Positions 28,526 to 37,978 of a DNA stretch of 64,000 nucleotides are shown here, piece by piece (within the stretch, counting starts at the first letter, position 1; every line of letters starts with the position of its first letter). Below the pieces are notes generated by a model. It saw only the letters and a program-made list of their open reading frames with translations, was not told where the DNA came from and searched no databases. The translations under genes were made by a program, and so were the position numbers. Source of the stretch: Vreelandella neptunia (lineage in GTDB: Bacteria; Pseudomonadota; Gammaproteobacteria; Pseudomonadales; Halomonadaceae); assembly GCF_034479615.1 (NCBI RefSeq), contig NZ_CP140255.1, positions 2,666,001-2,730,000 of the forward strand, given 5' to 3'.

Positions 28526-31500
28526 CTAAACGCTAGTGATCTCTTGCCAGCGTTTTTCCAGTCGTTTTACCGACACCACCATGCTCGTCCCCAACTGCTG
28601 CGCGAATAGCGACACTCTAAGCTCTTGCAACCACCAGCCAAAAGCAACCAACTCAGGGTCTTCCACCCTTCCGCGTCGCTCACTTTCCCGGCGGGCATCA
28701 AAGCGAGCCTCTAATGCCTGGACGTCTTGCATCATCATTTGATCGCGACCGCGCTCACGGGCGGCTTTTTCAAGCCGAATGAGCGCCGCCTCGGTGTAGC
28801 GTGGGTATTCGTCAAGCCAGGCGCCCGCATCGCGGATAAAGCCTGGGTAAACCAGTCGCTGCATCTGCGCGCTAACATCGCTATATACCAGCGCCAGCGC
28901 AAAATTAAGTTTCCCTTTGAGCACCTTACTAACCGCCAGGTGGCCTTTTAGCGCGGCCTCTACCCGTACCAACAGCGCTTTCGCTTCGTCCACAAGTTGG
29001 CTCTGAGTAGCGCTTAGGCGCTGGCTAAACTCTCCTTCCGAGCGTGGCAGGGGGTGCTGAGCCACTACCTGAGTAAACACAGCTAGCAGCAGGTCATCAA
29101 TCAAAGCTTGCTTACTGCCCACTTTGGCAAACAGCAGCGCGCACTTCTCAACACCCGGCAGTTGCTTAATCGCTTTAACCTGTTCGGGAAGCTTGGCAAT
29201 CGCCAGCCGGGCAATGCCCTCTTGGTGAGCGGCATCAGCTTTTGCCGGGTGATCAAACAGCGCTACCTTGAACTCGTTGGCGTCAGCTGCAACCAATGCA
29301 GGATACGCCTCTACGCGAATACCTGCCTGGGTGGTAACACGCGAAGCTGGCAGCGGTGTCGTGGGCAGCCCGGCCACAGCGGGCTCATGGCTAACCTGTT
29401 CAGCCAGGGCCTGGGCGCCTGCGCTGGCTGCCGCTTCAAAGCGCTGCTCAAGGGCACGCAGATCGCGCCCCTGCCCTAGGATTTCGCCCGCATGATCGAC
29501 CACGCGAATATTCATGATCAGATGCGGTTCGAGCAAGTCTAGGCGCCAATCGTCAGGATGCACCCGCGTCGATGTCCGGCGGCGAATAAACTCACCCAAC
29601 GCCTCGGTTAACGGGCGCTGATCGGGTACCAGTGTTTCCAGCGCCGCATCCACCCAATCGGGAATCGGCACCACCTGGCGGCGGATGCTTTTCGGCAGTG
29701 ACTTCAGCAACGCAATACACTTTTCACGCAGCAGCCCAGGCACCAGCCACTCCAGGGCATGCACCGGCACCTGGGGCAGCATGGCGGCGGGAACAGTCAG
29801 GGTAACACCGTCATCCTCGGCTTCAGGGTCAAAGTGGTAACTGACTGGATACGCGACGCCCGCCAGAATCAAATGATCGGGGTACTGCGCCTGGGTCACG
29901 TCCTCCGCGTCACGCGCTTTAAGTGAATCAATATCGAAGTGGAGTAATTGCGGCTCTTGCTGCTCGGCCTGCTTGCGCCAGTGCTCAAAGCCCTTGCCGT
30001 TGACGATCTCCGCCGGGATCCGCTGGTCGTAAAAGTCATAGAGCGTGTCTTCATCGACCAGAATATCTCGCCGCCGAGCGCGGTCTTCCAGCGCTTCGAC
30101 TTCATCGATTAGCGCGCGGTTATGAGCAAAGAAGGCCCCTTTGGTTTGAAACTCCCCTTCCACCAGCGCACGGCGAATAAACAGTTCCCGGGACTCCTGA
30201 GGCGCGATTGGCCCGTAATGTACCTTGCGCCGCGCCACAATCGGCAGACCAAACAGCGTGACCTGTTCAAAGGCCACTACCTGCGCGCGTTTCATTTCCC
30301 AATGCGGTTCACTGTAGCTGCGCTTCACCAGATGCTGCGCCTGGGGTTCGATCCACTGCGGATCGATTTTGGCCACGGTGCGAGCAAACAGCTTGGAGGT
30401 TTCCACCATCTCGAACGCCATGATCCACTTGGGCGACTTCTTGGCCAACCCAGAGCCTGGATGAATCATAAACTTGCGATTACGGGCGCCGAGATACTCG
30501 CGGTTCTCGACCAACGTCCCCAGGTTGGAGAGCAGCCCCGAGAGTAGCGCCTGATGCACCTTGCCCGACGTTTTACGCCGTGTTTGACGCGCCTGCTCTT
30601 CGCTCTCGTCTTCATTGCGGGGCGGCGGCGCGGGCACGTCGATATCCATATCGCGCAGCAGTTGGCGCAGTTGGCGGAAGGTATCGTGCCACTCGCGCAT
30701 ACGCAGATAGTTGATGTAGTGCTCACGGCACCAGCGGCGCAACTGATTACCCGACAGCGCTTCGCGGGCATTCTCAATACCGTGCCAGAGGTTCAGCAAG
30801 GCGACAAAGTCGGAATCCGGGTCGTGCCAGCGCTGGTGAGCTTGGTCGGCGGCTTGGCGTTTATCCGCCGGTCGGTCGCGGGGGTCTTGGATGGCCAGCG
30901 CCGAGACGACGATTAGCACATCGCGCAGGCTGCCGAATTCGACACCCGCCAGCACCATACGCGCCAGGCGCGGATCAATCGGCAGCCGCGCCAACTTACG
31001 CCCGAGAGGAGAAAGACGCTGCTTTTCGTCCACCGCCCCAAGCTCGAACAGCAGTCTGAAGCCGTCTTTAACAAAGCGGCTATCCGGCGGATCAACAAAC
31101 GGAAAGGCCTCGATATCGCCGAGCTTGAGCCCCAGCATTGAGAGAATCACCGAGGCCAGGTTGGTACGCTGGATTTCAGGGTCGGTAAAGCCGGGTCGGG
31201 AGAGAAAATCCTCTTCGCTATAGAGGCGAATGCACACGCCTTCGGCAATCCGCCCACAGCGCCCTTTACGCTGGTTGGCACTGGCCTGGCTAACCGCTTC
31301 TACCGGCAGTCGCTGGATCTTGGAACGGTAGCTATAGCGGCTGATACGCACGAGGCCAGGGTCGATCACGTAGCGAATTCCAGGCACCGTCAACGACGTT
31401 TCCGCGACGTTGGTGGCGAGTACGATGCGCCGACCGCGGTGCGGCGCAAACACGCGGTTCTGCTCTTCGTTGGAGAGCCGTGCGTAAAGGGGCAGGATTT

Positions 31501-32545
31501 CGGTGCCTTTCAGCTCGGCACGGCGCAGAGTATCGGCGGTTTCACGAATTTCGCGCTCACCCGGTAAAAACACCAGCACATCCCGGGGGCCGTGCAACCA
31601 ACCTTTTTCGCGCTCAATGGCTTCAATCTCGTCCACCGCGTGCAGAATGCCCTCTTGCAGCGTGCGGTCTTCCTCATCGTCCTCGTCGCGCACCAGCGGC
31701 CGGTAGTGCACTTCTACGGGATAGGTGCGCCCGGTGACTTCCACCACAGGAGCGGGGGTTTTGGCCGTGCCGAAGTGTTTGGCAAAGCGCTCCACGTCGA
31801 TAGTCGCCGAGGTAATGATGACTTTTAGGTCGGGCCGTTTGGGGAGTAAGCGCTTGAGGTAGCCGAGCAGAAAGTCGATATTCAGGCTGCGCTCGTGGGC
31901 TTCATCAATAATGATGGTGTCGTAACGCAGCAGCAGCGGATCATGCTGGGTCTCGGCCAGCAAGATCCCGTCGGTCATCAGTTTGACCAGGGTCGTCGGG
32001 CTGCTCTGGTCGGTGAAGCGCACCTGATAGCCCACCTGCTCGCCCAGCGAGACTTCCAGCTCTTCCGCCAGGCGGCTGGCAACGCTGCGGGCAGCCAAGC
32101 GACGCGGCTGGGTGTGGCCAATTAAGCCACGGCGGCCTCGCCCCAGCTCCAAACACATTTTAGGCAACTGGGTGGTTTTGCCGGAGCCGGTCTCCCCCGC
32201 CACCACCACGACCTGATGGTCGCGGATGGCGTTAACAATATCTTCCCGCCGTTCGACCACCGGCAATTCTGGCGGGTAGTTGAGGGCGACCTTTTGGCTT
32301 TCGCGCTGGCCAAGCTGCTGCTGGGCGCGGCTAAGCTCACGCTCCACTTCATCCAAACCACGTCTAATCGGTTTGTTATCGCGCAGGCGACGGTTTAAGC
32401 CGGCCAGCCGCCGCTCCAGCCGCTCTGCATCGCGCAGCATCACATCGCCCGCGGCCTGTTTCAGCGACGCAAGACGTTGGCTATCGGTGGGGGCTGGGGA
32501 TGTGTCGGTGGTCACGATTGAGTCGGCTTCCATTCGCTTGGGCAT
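28526..32545 (-). CDS. hrpA: ATP-dependent RNA helicase HrpA (DEAH box)
   Basis: 1339 residues, near the 1300 of E. coli HrpA. Walker A GETGSGKTTQ at 117-126, the DEAH motif in IIIDEAHERS, SAT in ITSATIDVERF and the motif VI region QRKGRCGR are intact. The helicase core, HA2/OB-fold and the long HrpA-specific C-terminal region (DUF3418) follow in order. It acts on stalled ribosomes and in mRNA processing. The ATG at 32545 has no clear ribosome binding site; the Met four codons downstream is an alternative. No terminator is visible after its stop. Confidence 0.96.
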   Translation of the reverse strand: MPKRMEADSIVTTDTSPAPTDSQRLASLKQAAGDVMLRDAERLERRLAGLNRRLRDNKPIRRGLDEVERELSRAQQQLGQRESQKVALNYPPELPVVERREDIVNAIRDHQVVVVAGETGSGKTTQLPKMCLELGRGRRGLIGHTQPRRLAARSVASRLAEELEVSLGEQVGYQVRFTDQSSPTTLVKLMTDGILLAETQHDPLLLRYDTIIIDEAHERSLNIDFLLGYLKRLLPKRPDLKVIITSATIDVERFAKHFGTAKTPAPVVEVTGRTYPVEVHYRPLVRDEDDEEDRTLQEGILHAVDEIEAIEREKGWLHGPRDVLVFLPGEREIRETADTLRRAELKGTEILPLYARLSNEEQNRVFAPHRGRRIVLATNVAETSLTVPGIRYVIDPGLVRISRYSYRSKIQRLPVEAVSQASANQRKGRCGRIAEGVCIRLYSEEDFLSRPGFTDPEIQRTNLASVILSMLGLKLGDIEAFPFVDPPDSRFVKDGFRLLFELGAVDEKQRLSPLGRKLARLPIDPRLARMVLAGVEFGSLRDVLIVVSALAIQDPRDRPADKRQAADQAHQRWHDPDSDFVALLNLWHGIENAREALSGNQLRRWCREHYINYLRMREWHDTFRQLRQLLRDMDIDVPAPPPRNEDESEEQARQTRRKTSGKVHQALLSGLLSNLGTLVENREYLGARNRKFMIHPGSGLAKKSPKWIMAFEMVETSKLFARTVAKIDPQWIEPQAQHLVKRSYSEPHWEMKRAQVVAFEQVTLFGLPIVARRKVHYGPIAPQESRELFIRRALVEGEFQTKGAFFAHNRALIDEVEALEDRARRRDILVDEDTLYDFYDQRIPAEIVNGKGFEHWRKQAEQQEPQLLHFDIDSLKARDAEDVTQAQYPDHLILAGVAYPVSYHFDPEAEDDGVTLTVPAAMLPQVPVHALEWLVPGLLREKCIALLKSLPKSIRRQVVPIPDWVDAALETLVPDQRPLTEALGEFIRRRTSTRVHPDDWRLDLLEPHLIMNIRVVDHAGEILGQGRDLRALEQRFEAAASAGAQALAEQVSHEPAVAGLPTTPLPASRVTTQAGIRVEAYPALVAADANEFKVALFDHPAKADAAHQEGIARLAIAKLPEQVKAIKQLPGVEKCALLFAKVGSKQALIDDLLLAVFTQVVAQHPLPRSEGEFSQRLSATQSQLVDEAKALLVRVEAALKGHLAVSKVLKGKLNFALALVYSDVSAQMQRLVYPGFIRDAGAWLDEYPRYTEAALIRLEKAARERGRDQMMMQDVQALEARFDARRESERRGRVEDPELVAFGWWLQELRVSLFAQQLGTSMVVSVKRLEKRWQEITSV

Positions 32546-32572
32546 TTAACAAGAGATATTAGTAAGAGTTAT

Positions 32573-32601
32573 AAAAAATCAACCCGCTCAATTGAGCGGG
32601 T
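32573..32601 (-). terminator. Rho-independent terminator of fadD
   Basis: The 20-bp perfect palindrome ACCCGCTCAA/TTGAGCGGGT (32582-32601) is followed on the minus strand by T-rich sequence (32573-32579). It lies about 60 nt after the fadD stop and just before the hrpA start. Confidence 0.85.
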
Positions 32602-32663
32602 CGTATAGTGTAACGCTTTCAGCTCCGCGACGCCTAACCACAGTGCCGAGTCATCATCTACAG

Positions 32664-34340
32664 TTACGTTTTTGAGGGCTCTTCGTCACGCAGCTGGCGG
32701 CGAAGCACTTTGCCTACGTTGGTTTTGGGCAGCTCATCACGAAACTCGATGATCTTGGGCACCTTATAGCCAGTGAGCTCTTTTTTGCACCAGTCGCGTA
32801 GCGTTTTTTCATCTAGCTGATCATTTTTACTGACCACAAACAGCTTTATGGCTTCGCCAGAATTTTCATCCGGCACGCCGACCGCTGCAGACTCAAGTAC
32901 ATCCGGGTGTGCTGCCACCACATCTTCAACTTCGTTGGGATAAACATTAAATCCAGAAACCAGGATCATATCTTTCTTGCGATCAACGATGCGGATATAG
33001 CCATCATCTTGTAGCACAGCAATGTCGCCGGTGTGGAACCAGCCATCCTCATCAATGGCGTCACGGGTTTCGTCTTCGCGCTGCCAGTAGCCTTTCATCA
33101 CCTGCGGCCCTTGCACGCACAGTTCTCCAGGCTCGCCTAGCTCAACGTCGTTGCCATCGGCGTCGACGACTTTTACCGCAGTGCCTGCCACGGGCTTACC
33201 GATAGTGCCCAGTTGAATCGCATCGGTGGGGTTGAAGCTGACAATGGGAGAAGTCTCGGTCAAACCATACCCTTCGGCAATTGGACAACCCGTGGTTTTT
33301 TCCCAACGCTGCGCCGCAGCTTTGGTCAGCGCCATGCCGCCGGAGATCGTCAACTTCAACTTGGAAAAATCGAGCTGCTTGAAGTCGTCGCGATTACACA
33401 GCGCATTAAACAGCGTATTGAGGCCGATAAAAGCGGTAAAGGGCAGCCCCTTGAGCTCTTTGACAAAACCATCCAGGTCGCGAGGGTTAGTGATCAGCAA
33501 AGAGTGGTTACCGGTTTCCATAAGGAACAGGCAGTTAACCGTAAAAGTATAAATGTGATAAACCGGTAGCGGTGCGATAACCAGCTCTTCACCATCGGTC
33601 AGATGAGGGCCAATCGCTTCCCGCGCTTGCAGCATATTAGCGATGAGATTGCGATGGGTCAGCATGGCACCTTTGGGCATACCCGTGGTGCCGCCAGTGT
33701 ATTGAAGTGCGGCTAACTCGTCGGGACTTCTCTTCACCTCGGTATGACTAAAAGAGGCGCCTTTTTTCAGTGCACCGCGAAAACCAATCGCATTGGGCAG
33801 TGAATAAGCAGGCACCATTTTCTTAACGTGCTTCACCACTGCATTGATTAACCAGCGTTTGGGAGCATCGTGTAAGTCGGCTAGCTGAGTGACTAAAACG
33901 TGTTTGATATCTGTTTTATCAAGCACTTTTTCCAGCTTGTCGGCCATATTGGCCAAAATCACAATGGCCTTGGCATTGGAGTCCTTGAACTGGTTGGCCA
34001 TTTCCCGCTCGGTATACAGCGGGTTGGTGTTGACCACTACCAAGCCTGCACGCAGTGCACCGAATACCGCTACCGGGAACTGCAGGACGTTGGGCAACTG
34101 GATGGCAATACGGTCACCGGGAACGAGATCGGTTTCATGCTGTAGCCATGCAGCAAAGTCTGCGGAAAGGCGGTCAAGATCAGCGAAAGAGAGCGTTTTT
34201 CCCATACAGGAAAAAGCTGGCTTGTCCTTAAAGCGTGCTACTGCGTTATGGAAAACATCCGTGACTGAATCGTACTGATCCAACCCTTCAAGCGCTGGGC
34301 CACGTAAAACGGCGGCGTTGGCGTGTTCGCTCATGGGCAA
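32664..34340 (-). CDS. fadD: Long-chain fatty acid-CoA ligase FadD
   Basis: 558 residues, the usual FadD length. The P-loop YTGGTTGMPKGA, the EGYGLTETSP motif, WFHTGDIA, the FadD linker region VDRKKDMILVSGFNVYPNEVE and the final LPKTNVGKVLRRQLR with the catalytic lysine are all present. It activates long-chain fatty acids at the inner membrane for beta-oxidation. The start could also be the Met two codons later. The promoter region has a PsrA-like box (34458-34475), so it probably shares control with the acyl-CoA dehydrogenase at 3503-5308. Confidence 0.95.
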   Translation of the reverse strand: MPMSEHANAAVLRGPALEGLDQYDSVTDVFHNAVARFKDKPAFSCMGKTLSFADLDRLSADFAAWLQHETDLVPGDRIAIQLPNVLQFPVAVFGALRAGLVVVNTNPLYTEREMANQFKDSNAKAIVILANMADKLEKVLDKTDIKHVLVTQLADLHDAPKRWLINAVVKHVKKMVPAYSLPNAIGFRGALKKGASFSHTEVKRSPDELAALQYTGGTTGMPKGAMLTHRNLIANMLQAREAIGPHLTDGEELVIAPLPVYHIYTFTVNCLFLMETGNHSLLITNPRDLDGFVKELKGLPFTAFIGLNTLFNALCNRDDFKQLDFSKLKLTISGGMALTKAAAQRWEKTTGCPIAEGYGLTETSPIVSFNPTDAIQLGTIGKPVAGTAVKVVDADGNDVELGEPGELCVQGPQVMKGYWQREDETRDAIDEDGWFHTGDIAVLQDDGYIRIVDRKKDMILVSGFNVYPNEVEDVVAAHPDVLESAAVGVPDENSGEAIKLFVVSKNDQLDEKTLRDWCKKELTGYKVPKIIEFRDELPKTNVGKVLRRQLRDEEPSKT

Positions 34341-34457
34341 TCTCCGCTATTAGCGTCGGCGTAAGTCACCGACCTTGTTGTTGTCGCTAGGCTCTATCTG
34401 AAAATAGGTTAAGAAGCCCAACGATATACGACCTCTGACAGGCTGTAAAACGATCGA

Positions 34458-34475
34458 TTGAAACTGACGTTTCAA
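34458..34475 (-). promoter_or_regulatory. PsrA-like operator upstream of fadD
   Basis: TTGAAAC-TGAC-GTTTCAA is a perfect 7-bp inverted repeat; its core GAAAC-N4-GTTTC matches the Pseudomonas PsrA motif (G/C)AAAC-N2-4-GTTT(G/C). It lies about 120 bp upstream of the fadD ATG. The end nearer the upstream side reads TTGAAA on the minus strand and could be a -35 element, but no clear -10 was found. Confidence 0.6.
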
Positions 34476-34544
34476 CTTTAGCCCATAGTCGAGTTCAATT
34501 GATGCGCTGCTACTTCCCTCAATCCAATTTAGTAGATCGTTTAT

Positions 34545-35324
34545 TTATGGACAGTAACGCGCCTGAATTTCTCCATCGCGCCAGACCAATAGCTCACCCG
34601 GCACCATGCGCTGCCAGGCTTCATTATGCGTGAGCGGCTCGGTGGCAATGACTGAAACGATGTCGTTAGGCGTGGTATGTTCGGCAAAATTCACCGTCAT
34701 CTCGGCGTCGGAGAGTTCCGCCTCGCCGAAGGGCGCACAGCGAGTAATATGCGCAAGCTTCGTGGCGCAAAATGTATACAGGTAGATTCCATCGGAGAGC
34801 AGCATATTGAACACGCCCAGCGCTCTTAGCTGCTCACATAGCTGGTGCAAACGCTGCCACAGTGTTGCGGGATCAGCGGGCGGGGAAGGAAACTCGCGGC
34901 GAAGCTCGCCCATTAACCAGCAGTAGGCGTGCTCGCTATCAGTGCTGCCAACTGGGGTGTAATTTCCTAATGCTAGGCGCTCCCAGCCACTTAATTGGCC
35001 ATTATGGGCATAGCACCAGGGCCGCCCCCACATTTCTCGCGTAAAGGGGTGAGTGTTGGCAAGCTTTACGCCCCCCACATTGGCTTGACGAATGTGACTG
35101 ATCACTACATTGGACTTAATCGGGTAATCGCAAATTAGCCGGGCGATGGGGGAATTAACGGAGGGATGGGGGTCGCGAAAATCGCGGTAACCGCCCTCTT
35201 CGTAGAAGGCAATTCCCCAACCATCGCGATGAGGGCCGGTGCCCCCACCGCGATGCAAAAAGCCCGAAAAACTAAAACAGATATCGGTGGGCACATTGGC
35301 GCTCATACCCAGCAGTTCACACAT
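34545..35324 (-). CDS. Class II glutamine amidotransferase (YafJ-like)
   Basis: 259 residues. The start at 35324 (MCELLGMSANVP) is fixed by the family: the nucleophile is Cys2, exposed after Met removal, so the longer frame to 35369 cannot be right. Motifs SHIRQANVG, NTHPFTREMWGR, CYAHNGQL and STDSEHAYCW line the glutaminase site. It should release ammonia from glutamine, but no synthase domain is attached, so the acceptor is unknown. The ribosome binding site is weak (GGTAAAG). Confidence 0.9.
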   Translation of the reverse strand: MCELLGMSANVPTDICFSFSGFLHRGGGTGPHRDGWGIAFYEEGGYRDFRDPHPSVNSPIARLICDYPIKSNVVISHIRQANVGGVKLANTHPFTREMWGRPWCYAHNGQLSGWERLALGNYTPVGSTDSEHAYCWLMGELRREFPSPPADPATLWQRLHQLCEQLRALGVFNMLLSDGIYLYTFCATKLAHITRCAPFGEAELSDAEMTVNFAEHTTPNDIVSVIATEPLTHNEAWQRMVPGELLVWRDGEIQARYCP

Positions 35325-35387
35325 ACGCTTTACCAATACACAGACACCCGGCGTTCTCTGCGAAAGCATTGAACCTAAACACAGCCA

Positions 35388-35813
35388 TTAACCAATCACC
35401 GGTTCGCGACGGCGTGGTGATTCACTTTCATCGGCTCTCTCTTCTTCCTGAACGACATATTCATCGTCCCCAGGACGGCGCCACCACCACAGAGCAACGC
35501 CAATCAGCGCGCCTAATGTCATCCCTAACACCAGCCACATTAGCCCGCCACGAAGTGCTGCGCCGTTGTTTTCTAAAAACCCAACCGCCGCCACCATCGC
35601 CGAAGGTGCCCAACCGGTATAGAATTCACCCTCTTCGATTAGCGGCAGCCGGAAAGTGGCAGGTGCCCATATCGCCCCTGCCACCATCCAGGTCAGCACA
35701 AGACGTGGCAAGCGAGGCAGAAAAGTGAGCGCAAAATAGACCGCGACAACCACTAACAGCGACAGCCCGTAATAACTCAACCACAGTAGTGGCGTTGAAT
35801 TTGCAAACAGCAT
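35388..35813 (-). CDS. Small membrane protein of unknown function
   Basis: 141 residues with three hydrophobic segments (about 8-28, 34-52, 85-110) and a charged C-terminal tail of about 30 residues rich in Glu, Asp and Arg. ATG 35813 is preferred because GAGGGG stands before it; ATG 35825 gives four more residues. No known family is recognised. It may be cotranscribed with the amidotransferase gene 64 bp downstream. The upstream side has the palindrome GGGTGAGCTCACCC. Confidence 0.7.
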   Translation of the reverse strand: MLFANSTPLLWLSYYGLSLLVVVAVYFALTFLPRLPRLVLTWMVAGAIWAPATFRLPLIEEGEFYTGWAPSAMVAAVGFLENNGAALRGGLMWLVLGMTLGALIGVALWWWRRPGDDEYVVQEEERADESESPRRREPVIG

Positions 35814-35827
35814 AATACCCCTCATAT

Positions 35828-35841
35828 GGGTGAGCTCACCC
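35828..35841. promoter_or_regulatory. 14-bp perfect palindrome between divergent genes
   Basis: GGGTGAGCTCACCC lies between the small membrane protein gene and the divergent oligopeptidase gene. It could be an operator or an RNA hairpin in either leader. No known regulator motif is claimed. Confidence 0.4.
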
Positions 35842-35875
35842 GACGTTGATTTCCCGTTATGGTACCTATCAATTT

Positions 35876-37978
35876 ATGAAAGCACAGCAAGGCATACCTT
35901 CAGGCTTACCCGCTGCACGCTATTATCGCGCCAATGACCCGCAATGGCACTGGTTAGAAGAGCGCGATGACCCACAGGTCAGTGCCTTTTTAGAGGCCGC
36001 CAACCAGCAACAAGCCGATTGGTTTGCCCCGCTTGCCCCGCTGGAGGAAGCGTTATACCAGAGTCACTTGGCGCGCCGCGAATTAGCAGTGACCAGCCTT
36101 AAGACAACGCTTGACCACTTCACGTTCTGGAACGAGACCGGTGCCGAGGATGACTACCCCTGCTGGTGGCGCCACCCCAACCATCAGCCTGAACAGCACG
36201 AATGCTTTTTTGACGTTAGAGCCCGTGCCGCCAAGCACGACTTTTACGACATGGGCGATATGGCGCTCTCTCCCGATGAGCATTGGTTGGCCTGGACAGA
36301 AGATACTCAAGGCGACGAGCGTTTTACCCTGTGGCTGAAAGCACTGCCAAGCGGGTCGCCCGTGCAACTGTTAAGCGATATTGGTGCAGGTCTGTGCTGG
36401 GCAGAAGATCAAACTGCCACCACGGCGACGCTGCTGTTCACTCGCTTTGACGACACTCAGCGCCCCGACAGCGTTTGGCGCTTTTCACTTTCGCTGAAGG
36501 AGCCTGGCGTCTCAAAAGAGCCAGTACTGGTGCTACGGGAAGACGATCCTGAATTCTGGCTCGGCATCGGCAAAACGCGCTCACGGTCGTGGCTGCTGCT
36601 TGAAAGCGGCTCAAAAGACACCAGTGAAATTCACCTGTTGCCCGCCCACTCGCCTGATTCAGCACCGCAGTGTATTCAGCAGCGCCAACCAGGGGTTGAG
36701 TACAGCATTGATCACCGCCCAGGCAGTTTTTATCGCCTGCACAACCAGGCAGGTGCTCACTTTCAGCTCGATTTCCTGCCCGAAAGTCAGCTTGGTCAGC
36801 CCCAATTGAATTGGCAAACGCTAATCGCCCACCGTGAAGAAGCCACCTTGGAAGGCGTTGATGCGTTCTCTTGGGGGCTGATGCTGGCTGAGCGCGATCA
36901 TGCCCAGGCACAGGTTCGTTTGCGGCGTTTGCTTTTTGATGCCCAGCACAGCTGCACCCTGGATGAGACCCTGGCACTGCCTGAACAACCCTGTTCGCAG
37001 ATGCTTGAAGATGCCCCGCACTTCGATACCCAGGTAGTGCGCCTTCGCGAAGAGTCGTTTACCCAGCCGCCCAGCTGGTTTTCACTCGATCTAACCAGTG
37101 GCGAACGGACGCTACTGAAGCGGGTACCTGTTTACGGCAACTTACAGCCTGAACAGCTAGTCAGCCGCCGCCTTTGGGCCACCAGCAGCGATGGCGAGCA
37201 AGTGCCCGTATCGGTGGTGATGCGCGCCGAACTGGCGGATCAGCCGTTACCCACGCTGCTGTATGGCTACGGCGCTTACGGTGAGGCTCTCGACCCCTGG
37301 TTCTCGATCGCCCGGCTGGAACTGCTTGAGCGCGGTGCGGCCTTTGCCGTTGCTCATGTGCGCGGCGGCGGCGAGCGGGGCGAACCCTGGTATTTAAACG
37401 GCAAGATGGCCCACAAGGAGAACAGCTTTGATGATTTCCTGGCCGCCAGGGAGGCGCTTGTGGAACAGGGTGTCAGCGATTCACAGCGCATAGCCGCCTA
37501 TGGCGCCAGCGCTGGAGGGCTGCTGGTCGGCACCTGTATTAACCGTGCGCCGGAAAAGTTTTGCGCCGCGCTGCTGGATGTGCCCTTCTTAGACGTGCTG
37601 CGCACGATGCAGAACCCGGAGCTGCCTCTGACGACCGCGGAGTACAGCGAGTGGGGCAACCCGGAAGAGCCAGAGGTCGCCGAGCGAATAGCCGCTTACT
37701 CGCCCATCGATAATATTAAAGCGCAGTCATACCCCGCCCTGTGGATTGAGGGCAGTTGGTTCGATACCCGGGTCAGCTACTGGGAGCCCGCCAAATTTTA
37801 TGCCCAGGTAGCACAACAGCAGCAGGGTTCTGCGCCGATTCTGATGCGTACCGATATGAGCAGTGGCCACGGCGGCGCATCAGGTCGATTCAAAGCCTGG
37901 CGCGATACCGCGCGCCAAGATGCGTTTATTCTCTGGGCACTGGGCCTGAACTCGCAAACGCTGCCAACCCCTGAGTAA
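35876..37978 (+). CDS. ptrB: Oligopeptidase B-like S9 family serine peptidase
   Basis: About 700 residues from ATG 35876; a TTG at 35846 would add ten. The N-terminal half is a seven-bladed propeller with PDEHWLAWTEDTQGDE. The C-terminal alpha/beta-hydrolase has the nucleophile loop AAYGASAGGLLVG, the acid in EGSWFDTRVSYWEPAKF and the His in SSGHGGASGRF. Oligopeptidase B cuts short peptides after Lys/Arg in the cytoplasm. The start has a poor ribosome binding site, so the N-terminus is uncertain. Its 3' end overlaps the convergent heme oxygenase gene by about 53 bp. Confidence 0.9.
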   Translation: MKAQQGIPSGLPAARYYRANDPQWHWLEERDDPQVSAFLEAANQQQADWFAPLAPLEEALYQSHLARRELAVTSLKTTLDHFTFWNETGAEDDYPCWWRHPNHQPEQHECFFDVRARAAKHDFYDMGDMALSPDEHWLAWTEDTQGDERFTLWLKALPSGSPVQLLSDIGAGLCWAEDQTATTATLLFTRFDDTQRPDSVWRFSLSLKEPGVSKEPVLVLREDDPEFWLGIGKTRSRSWLLLESGSKDTSEIHLLPAHSPDSAPQCIQQRQPGVEYSIDHRPGSFYRLHNQAGAHFQLDFLPESQLGQPQLNWQTLIAHREEATLEGVDAFSWGLMLAERDHAQAQVRLRRLLFDAQHSCTLDETLALPEQPCSQMLEDAPHFDTQVVRLREESFTQPPSWFSLDLTSGERTLLKRVPVYGNLQPEQLVSRRLWATSSDGEQVPVSVVMRAELADQPLPTLLYGYGAYGEALDPWFSIARLELLERGAAFAVAHVRGGGERGEPWYLNGKMAHKENSFDDFLAAREALVEQGVSDSQRIAAYGASAGGLLVGTCINRAPEKFCAALLDVPFLDVLRTMQNPELPLTTAEYSEWGNPEEPEVAERIAAYSPIDNIKAQSYPALWIEGSWFDTRVSYWEPAKFYAQVAQQQQGSAPILMRTDMSSGHGGASGRFKAWRDTARQDAFILWALGLNSQTLPTPE

